Part shown: piece after piece, positions 58,474 through 64,000 of the stretch
How positions within the stretch are numbered: the first letter of the stretch is position 1
Layout: the number at the start of each line of letters is the position of its first letter
From: Pseudonocardiaceae bacterium
GTDB lineage: Bacteria; Actinomycetota; Actinomycetes; Mycobacteriales; Pseudonocardiaceae
Assembly (NCBI GenBank): GCA_009377865.1
Contig: WHTH01000005.1
Span: forward strand, 47,069 to 111,068
Length of the DNA stretch: 64,000 nucleotides
Reading direction: 5' to 3'
Program-made: the position numbers and the translations under genes
The notes under the pieces: model-generated
What the model was told of the DNA's origin: nothing
The model's input: only the letters and a program-made list of their open reading frames with translations
Database searches by the model: none

Positions 58474-59931
58474 TCATTCGTTCCCGGGCTCCAGACGCGA
58501 CATCGCCTGGCGCACCGCGTCGTCGGATGAACCGGCCGTCGAGACGGTGGCGGCCTGCGGCCATGGGTCGGCGTCGGCGGCCATCGCCGCGGCGATGGCC
58601 CGGTCGGCATCGGAGACGCCGCCGGTGCGGCCGCGCATCCGCTCTCGGCGACCTCGCAGGGCGCCGAGCACTGCAGTGCGACGAGTTCGCTACTGGTGCG
58701 GGTCGCGGCCCGGGCCGCGACGTCGCGGTGCTGCGCGTGCGTCCAGGACGCGTCGAGCACCACCGACTCGCCGTGGGCCAGCAACGTCTCCGCACGGTCT
58801 GCCAGCGTCGCGTACGTCTGGTCGGTGTGCTCGCGGCTGTAGAGCTCCTGCTGGTACCCGGCGGCCGCGTCGGTCTCGGCGTCCATGCCGGCCAGTTCCT
58901 TGCGAACCCGGTCACTGGACAGCACGACGGCCCCCAGCCGCTGCGCCAGCGCCTCGCTGACCGTCGACTTCCCCGTACCCGGCAACCCCCCGACGAGCAC
59001 CAGGCGCACCGTCGCGGCGCGCAGCCGGTCGCGGGCGAGCTCGGCGTGGCGTCGGGCGTCGGGCACGGCCGACTCGTCACCCTGTTGCTGTCGCAGGCAG
59101 TCGACCTTGGCGCGGACCAGCGCGCGGTAGGCCACATAGTGGTGGCGCAGCGCGGCCGGCGCGGGATCGGCGGCGAGGTCGGTGTAGGTGCCGGCGAGGC
59201 GGTGCGCCAGCTCCGGGTGCCCGCGGTAGTCGAGGTCCATGATCAGGAAGGCGACGTCGTCGAGCCCGTCGAGCCAGCGCAGCCGGTCGTCGAAGTCGAG
59301 GCAGTCGAGCACCCGTGGCCCGTCGTCGAGGCAGAAGATGTCGTCGGCGAGCAGGTCGCCGTGCCCGTCGAGGACCCGGCCCTCGGCGATTCGGCGATCG
59401 AACAGCGGTTCCCGGCCCGCGAGGAAGTCACCCGGCGCGGCGCGCGATCTCGGCCACCACGCCGTCGTCGAGAACCTCACCCCGGAACGGCTCGACGTCG
59501 TCGAAGTGCTGCTGCCACCGCCCCCGTACCGCGTCACGGCGACCCTCGGCGGCGATCTCCTCGGACCGCTCGGCTGCGGAGTGGAACTCGGCGACGATCC
59601 GGGCGATCTCGCCGAGGGCGTCGCTGACCAGCCCCGGATCCTCGTCGAGCAGGGCGGCGAGCCGTCGCTCGTCGGGCATCCGCCGCATGACCACCGCATG
59701 CTCGCAGGGCTGCCCGCCGGGGTCGTGCATGTCCACCACCCCGAGATAGACGTCGGGCGCGAGCCTGCGGTTGAGCTCCACCTCCCGGTGGCACGCCCGC
59801 TGTCGGGCCTGCCGCGACGAGAAGTCCAGAAAGCCCAGATCCACCGGCTTCTTCAGCTTGTAGGCACGGTCGCCCAGGAACACCACAGCCCCGGAGTGGG
59901 TCTCCGCCGTCGAGATGTGCGGGGTGCTCAC
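58474..59931 (-). pseudogene. Fused aminoglycoside-phosphotransferase-like / AAA kinase, two frameshifts
   Basis: ATG 59931 overlaps the sigF stop and begins STPHISTAETHSGAVVFLGDRAYKLKKPVDLGFLD, the start of the two-domain kinases with an APH-like and a P-loop kinase half. A frame break near 59435 precedes DFLAGREPLFDRRIAEGRVLDGHGDLLADDIFCLDDG, which holds the catalytic HGDLLADD motif. The P-loop half has GLPGTGKSTVSEALA near 58980. A second break near 58638 precedes RMRGRTGGVSDADRAIAAAM and the normal end at 58474. Both breaks are single-base type. Confidence 0.75.
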
Positions 59932-60752
59932 TCGCGGCCCAGCCCGTCGCGCAGCGACGCGAGGGTCTGGCTGAGCAGCCGTGAGACGTGCATCTGGGAG
60001 ATGCCGATGCGGTCCGCGATCTGCGTCTGGGTCATGTTGCCGAAGAAGCGCAACATGAGGATGGTCCGCTCGCGCTCGGGCAACCGCGACAGCATCGGTT
60101 TGAGCGACTCACGGTACTCGACCTGCTCGAGTTGGTGGTCTGCCTGGCCGACGATGTCGGCGATGCTGCCCCAGCCGTCCTCGTCGGTGAGGCGGTCCAG
60201 CGAGGTGCCGCGGTAAGCATTAGCCGCTGCCAGGCCCTCGACGACCTCCTCCTTCGGCAGCTGCAGATGCTTGGCGAGTTCGGTCGCGGTGGGTGCGCGT
60301 CCGAGCTTCTGGGACAGCGAGGAGCTCGCAGCGCCGAGCGTGACATGCAGGTCCTTGAGGCGTCGCGGCACCCGCATCCCCCAGCCCAAGTCCCGGAAGT
60401 GCCGACGCACCTCACCAGTGACCGTGGGCACGGCATAGGACAGGAAGTCCACCCCGCGGTGGGGATCGAACCGGTCGATGGCGTTGATCAGCCCTACGGT
60501 GGCGACCTGCTCCAGGTCGTCGAGTGGCTCACCGCGCTGGGCGAAACGTCGAGCGATGTGCTTGGCGACCGGTAGGTGCCCCTCGACGAGCTTCTGGCGC
60601 AGTGCCGCACGCCGGTGACCACTCTCGCCCAGGCCGGCGAAGTCACGGAACAGCGGCATCAAGTGGGAGTAGTCGGTGGTCTCACCGCGGCGCGAACCGT
60701 GGGGGGCGCTGGTGTCGGTACTGTGCTGGTCAGACATGGATTGGGTGGTCAC
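59928..60752 (-). CDS. sigF: Alternative sigma factor of the SigF/SigB family
   Basis: A 274-residue group 3 sigma factor. Region 2 includes VEGHLPVAKHIARRFAQRGEPLDDLEQVATVGLINAIDRFDP, region 3 follows RVPRRLKDLHVTLG, and region 4 is RTILMLRFFGNMTQTQIADRIGISQMHVSRLLSQTLASL. It should direct transcription of stress genes. GTG 60752 overlaps the stop of the upstream anti-sigma gene (GTGA), the usual arrangement. That anti-sigma factor is truncated, so control may be abnormal. Confidence 0.93.
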   Translation of the reverse strand: MTTQSMSDQHSTDTSAPHGSRRGETTDYSHLMPLFRDFAGLGESGHRRAALRQKLVEGHLPVAKHIARRFAQRGEPLDDLEQVATVGLINAIDRFDPHRGVDFLSYAVPTVTGEVRRHFRDLGWGMRVPRRLKDLHVTLGAASSSLSQKLGRAPTATELAKHLQLPKEEVVEGLAAANAYRGTSLDRLTDEDGWGSIADIVGQADHQLEQVEYRESLKPMLSRLPERERTILMLRFFGNMTQTQIADRIGISQMHVSRLLSQTLASLRDGLGRE

Positions 60753-60988
60753 TCCGGAACCACCCTGTGCAGCTTGCGCAACCGCAACCCCATCGTGGAC
60801 GACGCTCCCTCCGACCCATCGGACCCGAGCACCTCGACCTCGTCGGCGAGTGTGGTGAGGATCCGCCAGCCGAAGCTGTCGCGGCAAACCGCCTGTCCGG
60901 CGACCGCGATCGTGGCCGTCACGGTGATCCGGTCGGGTTCCACCGCGAACCGGCAGACCAGTATGACATCCGGACTGGCGGCACTCAC
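60749..60988 (-). pseudogene. rsbW: RsbW-like anti-sigma factor, N-terminally truncated
   Basis: The 79 codons from GTG 60988 read SAASPDVILVCRFAVEPDRITVTATIAV, then SFGWRILTTLADEVEVLGSDG and MGLRLRKLHRVVPE, the C-terminal half of RsbW-type kinases. The N-terminal ~55 residues, with the N box that binds ATP and magnesium, are missing. Only 87 bp separate this start from the STAS gene, so the lost part is not elsewhere here. It may be a dead gene or a short ATP-independent binder. Confidence 0.65.
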
Positions 60989-61014
60989 CAGGCGGGGTTG
61001 CCCGCGCCACGTCG

Positions 61015-61038
61015 CCCCGATATCGCGCGGTATCGGGG
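61015..61038 (-). terminator. Hairpin between the STAS gene and the rsbW fragment
   Basis: CCCCGATA (61015-61022) pairs with TATCGGGG (61031-61038) around an 8-nt loop. It lies 38 bp after the STAS gene and could end its transcript before rsbW and sigF. Confidence 0.55.
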
Positions 61039-61075
61039 CCGAGGGTGCAGGGGAGTGGAGGGTTGAGGTTGGCGA

Positions 61076-61495
61076 TCAGATGGAGGCGATGGCGCTCTCA
61101 AGATCGGAGTAGACCTCGAACAACTCGGTGAGACCGGTGGCCTCCATCGGACGCACGACCTCCCGTGAGCTGCACACCAGCCGCAGTCCGATCTCCTGGG
61201 CGCGGCACTCTTCCAGCGTCTCCACCAGAACTGCCAGGCCGCTGGATCCGAGGAAGTTTACTCCGGACAGATCCAGCACCAGGACGCCGGGCTGCTCGCC
61301 GATCTGTTCCTGCACGCAGTCCCGCAGCGGGGGAGTGGTGACCATGTCCACCTCGCCGGCAACGATGACCGCAACGCCGCCATCGAGCGCTCGCACGTTC
61401 AGGGAGATCGGCTGGTCCGACCGTGCCTCGGCGGAAACGGCGGTACCGCTACTTTCAGGGCTGCCGGAAGCGGGAGTCTCTGGGAACGGGCTCAT
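61076..61495 (-). CDS. STAS-domain anti-anti-sigma factor (RsbV/BldG type)
   Basis: A 139-residue protein with a ~30-residue polar N-terminus and a STAS domain: VIVAGEVDMVTTPPLRDCV, then VLVLDLSGVNFLGSSGLAVLVETLEECRA. The phosphorylatable Ser is in FLGSSGL. Dephosphorylated, such proteins bind an RsbW kinase and free the sigma factor. Here the adjacent kinase is truncated. GAGGAG precedes ATG 61495. Confidence 0.88.
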   Translation of the reverse strand: MSPFPETPASGSPESSGTAVSAEARSDQPISLNVRALDGGVAVIVAGEVDMVTTPPLRDCVQEQIGEQPGVLVLDLSGVNFLGSSGLAVLVETLEECRAQEIGLRLVCSSREVVRPMEATGLTELFEVYSDLESAIASI

Positions 61496-61742
61496 GGCAC
61501 TCCTCGTCACGTCGTGGGCGTCAGACTCAGCGTAGTCGCGTTGGGTCGGTAGTCGCGGCGTTCGGGTCGTAGCAGGCGTCGGACCAACGGCGTGCGCCAG
61601 CCACCGCCCCGAGGTTGGCTTCGCCCGCCGACCCCTCAGCGGTTCGGTACTCGACCGTCCAACCCTAGGTGTTGCCCCCCGTGATTGGGCCTCGCCTGTC
61701 TGGGATACCCGACAACGAGACCCGACCAGTGGAGGTGTCGCG

Positions 61743-62918
61743 ATGAAGGCAGTGGTGTGGCAAGGTCCCGGCAAGATCGACCTGCAGGACGTGCCCGACG
61801 CACGGATCGAGCAGTCCAGCGATGCCGTGGTCCGCTTGACGATGAGTGCGATCTGCGGTACCGACCTGCACATGATCCGCGGCACGATGCCGGGCATGGT
61901 GCCGGGAACCGTGCTCGGGCACGAGGGTGTCGGCATCGTGGAGGAAGTGGGTTCCGAGGTGCGCGGCTTCCGGCCCGGCAACCGGGTGGTGATCCCCTCG
62001 ACCATCGGCTGCGGCAACTGCTCCTACTGCCGGGCCGGCTACTACTCGCAGTGCGACAACGCCAACCCGAACGGACCAGCGGCCGGCACCTCGTTCTTCG
62101 GCGGTCCGCAGTCGACCGGACCGTTCAACGGCCTGCAGGCGACCTACGCGCGGGTCCCGTTCGCCGCCGTGAACCTTGTCCCGTTGCCGGATGCGGTGAC
62201 CGACGAGCAAGCGATCATTCTGTCCGACATCTACCCGACCGCGTGGTTCGGCGCGCAATGTGCCGAGGTCTCTCGCGGTGACACCGTCGCCGTGTTCGGC
62301 TGCGGGCCGGTGGGCCAGCTTGCCATCGCAGCGGCGTGGCGTTTCGGCGCCGGTCGGGTGATCGCGGTGGATGACGTGCCGTCACGGCTGGAGATGGCAC
62401 GTAACCAGCACGCCGAGGCGGTCGACTTCGGTATTGAGGACCCGGTCAGCGTCATCGGCGACCTCACTCGCGGCATCGGTGTTGATCGGGTCATCGACGC
62501 CGTCGGGGTGGACTCCTACGCCGGGCAGCCGGACGAGGAGCGCGAGGGCGAGATCGCCGAGGCCGCCGGAGGCGGCGAGACCGCATGGGAGCACGGCAGC
62601 GCTCCGTCGCAGGCCGCGCAGTGGACGGTCGAGTCGGTGGCCAAGGCCGGCACCATCGGGATCATCGGCGTGTACCCGCCGACGGTGCAGACCTGGCCGA
62701 TGGGCGCGGCGATGCAGAAGAACCTCACCATCAAGATGGGCAACTGCCCGCACCGGGCGGTCATCCCGCAGCTCCTCGACATGGTGGCCAGCGGGGTGTC
62801 CGATCCGGCGCAGACACTCACCCAGACGCGACCCGTCGACGATGTGCTGGAGGCCTACCGGATCTTCGATCGCCGTGAGCCGGGCTGGCTGAAGGTCGCA
62901 CTGGCGCCGGTGGCGTGA
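61743..62918 (+). CDS. Zinc-dependent alcohol dehydrogenase (formaldehyde-dehydrogenase-like)
   Basis: A 391-residue medium-chain dehydrogenase. The catalytic zinc site is shown by AICGTDLHMIRG and LGHEGVGIVEEVG. The structural zinc segment is CGNCSYCRAGYYSQCDN, and the NAD site VFGCGPVGQLAIAAAWRFGAGRVIAVD. The insertion near residues 255-300 resembles glutathione-independent formaldehyde dehydrogenases. It oxidises an alcohol or aldehyde adduct with NAD. Its end overlaps the next gene. Confidence 0.9.
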   Translation: MKAVVWQGPGKIDLQDVPDARIEQSSDAVVRLTMSAICGTDLHMIRGTMPGMVPGTVLGHEGVGIVEEVGSEVRGFRPGNRVVIPSTIGCGNCSYCRAGYYSQCDNANPNGPAAGTSFFGGPQSTGPFNGLQATYARVPFAAVNLVPLPDAVTDEQAIILSDIYPTAWFGAQCAEVSRGDTVAVFGCGPVGQLAIAAAWRFGAGRVIAVDDVPSRLEMARNQHAEAVDFGIEDPVSVIGDLTRGIGVDRVIDAVGVDSYAGQPDEEREGEIAEAAGGGETAWEHGSAPSQAAQWTVESVAKAGTIGIIGVYPPTVQTWPMGAAMQKNLTIKMGNCPHRAVIPQLLDMVASGVSDPAQTLTQTRPVDDVLEAYRIFDRREPGWLKVALAPVA

Positions 62919-63520
62919 TGCTGATACGACTCCGGCGGCGGCCGGACCGCGACGACCAGTGGAATCGTTCCGTTCGGGGTGAGGGGCCGCAGCAGCGCGC
63001 CGACCGCAACTTCATCGACCTGCTGCAGGAGTTGCGGGTGATGCAGACCGGCGTGCAGATCCTGTTCGGGCTGCTGCTCACCATCGCGTTCACCAGCACG
63101 TTCGCTGACGCGGACGTCTTCCAACGCACCGTCTATGTCGCCACGCTGACCTGCGCCGCGGTGGCTACTGCACTGCTTATCGCCCCGGTCGCCTACCACC
63201 GCTCGCTGTTTCAGCGAGGCCGCAAGGTCGAACTGGTGGTCGCTGCCCACCGGCTGCTGCGGCTCGGTCTGCTCGTGCTAGTGGTCGCCGTCGTGGGGGC
63301 GCTGCTGCTCGCGGTCGACGAGGCCGTCGGGCGGGTCGCGGGTTTCGTGCTGAGCCTGACGGTTGGCGCGGTGTTCGTCACGTTGTGGTTCGTCTTTCCG
63401 GCACGGGTCCGGCGGGCCGGTGCACTGCCGGATGGGACCGGCGAGGAACCGCTCGACGATGGCGGCCAGGTAGCCGGTTCGACACCGCGACGGACCATTG
63501 TGCTCGACCACGACAGCTGA
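62918..63520 (+). CDS. DUF6328-like membrane protein
   Basis: A 200-residue protein with a basic N-terminus, the segment RNFIDLLQELRVMQTGVQILFGLLLTIAF, and four helices in all. The pattern is that of small actinobacterial DUF6328 proteins of unknown role. ATG 62918 shares a base with the dehydrogenase stop, so both are likely co-expressed. Confidence 0.7.
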   Translation: MLIRLRRRPDRDDQWNRSVRGEGPQQRADRNFIDLLQELRVMQTGVQILFGLLLTIAFTSTFADADVFQRTVYVATLTCAAVATALLIAPVAYHRSLFQRGRKVELVVAAHRLLRLGLLVLVVAVVGALLLAVDEAVGRVAGFVLSLTVGAVFVTLWFVFPARVRRAGALPDGTGEEPLDDGGQVAGSTPRRTIVLDHDS

Positions 63521-63557
63521 TTTGCCGACCGGCACCCGTGCGACCAGTTAGGACGAC

Positions 63558-63644
63558 ATGGACGACGCCGTGCACAACGAGATCGCGTGCCGGTTCATCG
63601 CCGCGCTGCGCGGCGCGCACTGGGTGGAGCCCGAACAGCCGTGA
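63558..63644 (+). CDS. Short ORF, possible remnant
   Basis: Encodes 28 residues (MDDAVHNEIACRFIAALRG, then AHWVEPEQP). It has no family I recognise and no strong ribosome site. It may be a small protein or the remnant of a larger gene. Confidence 0.2.
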   Translation: MDDAVHNEIACRFIAALRGAHWVEPEQP

Positions 63645-63717
63645 CCCAGCCGGGTTTCCTACCGCGAGAGCCGGGGTAGACCAGAGGTTAGGACTCGATT
63701 TGATTGAGGAGGTAGGA

Positions 63718-64000
63718 ATGGCCACCGCACGCGAGATCATGTCTTCGAACCCGGTCTCCATCGCGGCCAGTGACTCGGTGCGCGAGGCAGCCAGGCGGAT
63801 GGCCGAGCTCAGCGTCGGCTCGTTGCCCATCTGCGGCGAGGACGGCCAGCTCAAGGGGGTGATCACTGATCGGGACATCGTGGTGAAGATCCTCGCGAAC
63901 GACAAGGACCCCCGGTCGATCCACGCCAGCGAGCTCGCCCAGGGCGAGGCCGTCACCATCGGCGCCGACGACAGCGCCGAGGAGATCCTGGCGACGATGA
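63718..64000 (+). CDS. CBS-domain protein (Hrp1-like), partial
   Basis: The first 94 codons are a CBS pair beginning TAREIMSSNPVSIAASDSVREAARRMAELSVGSLPIC, then LKGVITDRDIVVKILANDKD. A second CBS motif starts at ELAQGEAVTIGADDSAEEILATM. It resembles hypoxic response protein 1, a small two-CBS protein. A GAGGAGGTAGGA site precedes ATG 63718. The gene runs past the right edge. Confidence 0.88.
   Translation, partial: MATAREIMSSNPVSIAASDSVREAARRMAELSVGSLPICGEDGQLKGVITDRDIVVKILANDKDPRSIHASELAQGEAVTIGADDSAEEILATM

Overview
The window is high-GC actinobacterial DNA, most likely from the Pseudonocardiales (inference). The pointers are a fused 2-oxoglutarate decarboxylase (KGD type), Ni-superoxide dismutase with its SodX maturase, a DUF397 / XRE-DUF5753 pair, a SigF/RsbW/STAS cluster, a ClpC-like ATPase and many GTG starts.

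Layout. 1-2.6 kb: lipid kinase end, sodN/sodX, an RmlC-like epimerase. 2.7-6.3 kb: malic enzyme followed by a decaying osmoprotectant ABC operon that ends in a deletion scar. 6.3-7.3 kb: a vapBC module between two gene remnants. 7.3-15.7 kb: an ABC-2 exporter, a DoxX-like protein, and a two-component system that leads a MacAB-type export operon. 15.8-25.2 kb: an accessory region with a HicA-like pair, a second vapBC, a mazEF-type module, an FAD monooxygenase, a DUF397/XRE pair and many remnants. 25.3-34.4 kb: aldo/keto reductase, KGD, a HesB-like gene with an in-frame TGA, and a giant fused ABC exporter. 34.4-43.5 kb: TSUP permease, a ferredoxin/acyl-CoA racemase pair, a trehalose operon (otsB, GH65 phosphorylase, pgmB) and an MFS exporter. 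43.6-50.7 kb: PhoD phosphatase, a Trypco1 plus trypsin-like/NERD-like two-gene module, MaoC/thiolase, broken boxC and boxB. 50.9-64 kb: ClpC-like ATPase, transketolase, catalase and channel pseudogenes, the SigF cluster, a zinc alcohol dehydrogenase and a CBS protein.

The most striking overall property is gene decay. I see frameshifts, internal deletions or truncations in about twenty loci, and in-frame TAG codons in four places where the reading frame continues convincingly. The large housekeeping genes (KGD, fused ABC exporter, GH65, ClpC, transketolase, thiolase) are all intact, and the damage falls in stress, transport and accessory genes. This argues for real erosion, although indel errors in the assembly remain possible for the single-base cases.

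The two most interesting systems are (i) the HesB-like gene at 30243-30551, whose TGA sits at a probable cysteine position and is followed by a hairpin with the geometry of a bacterial SECIS element, and (ii) the Trypco1 / membrane trypsin-NERD operon at 45331-47519, a minimal form of a conflict-system protease module.
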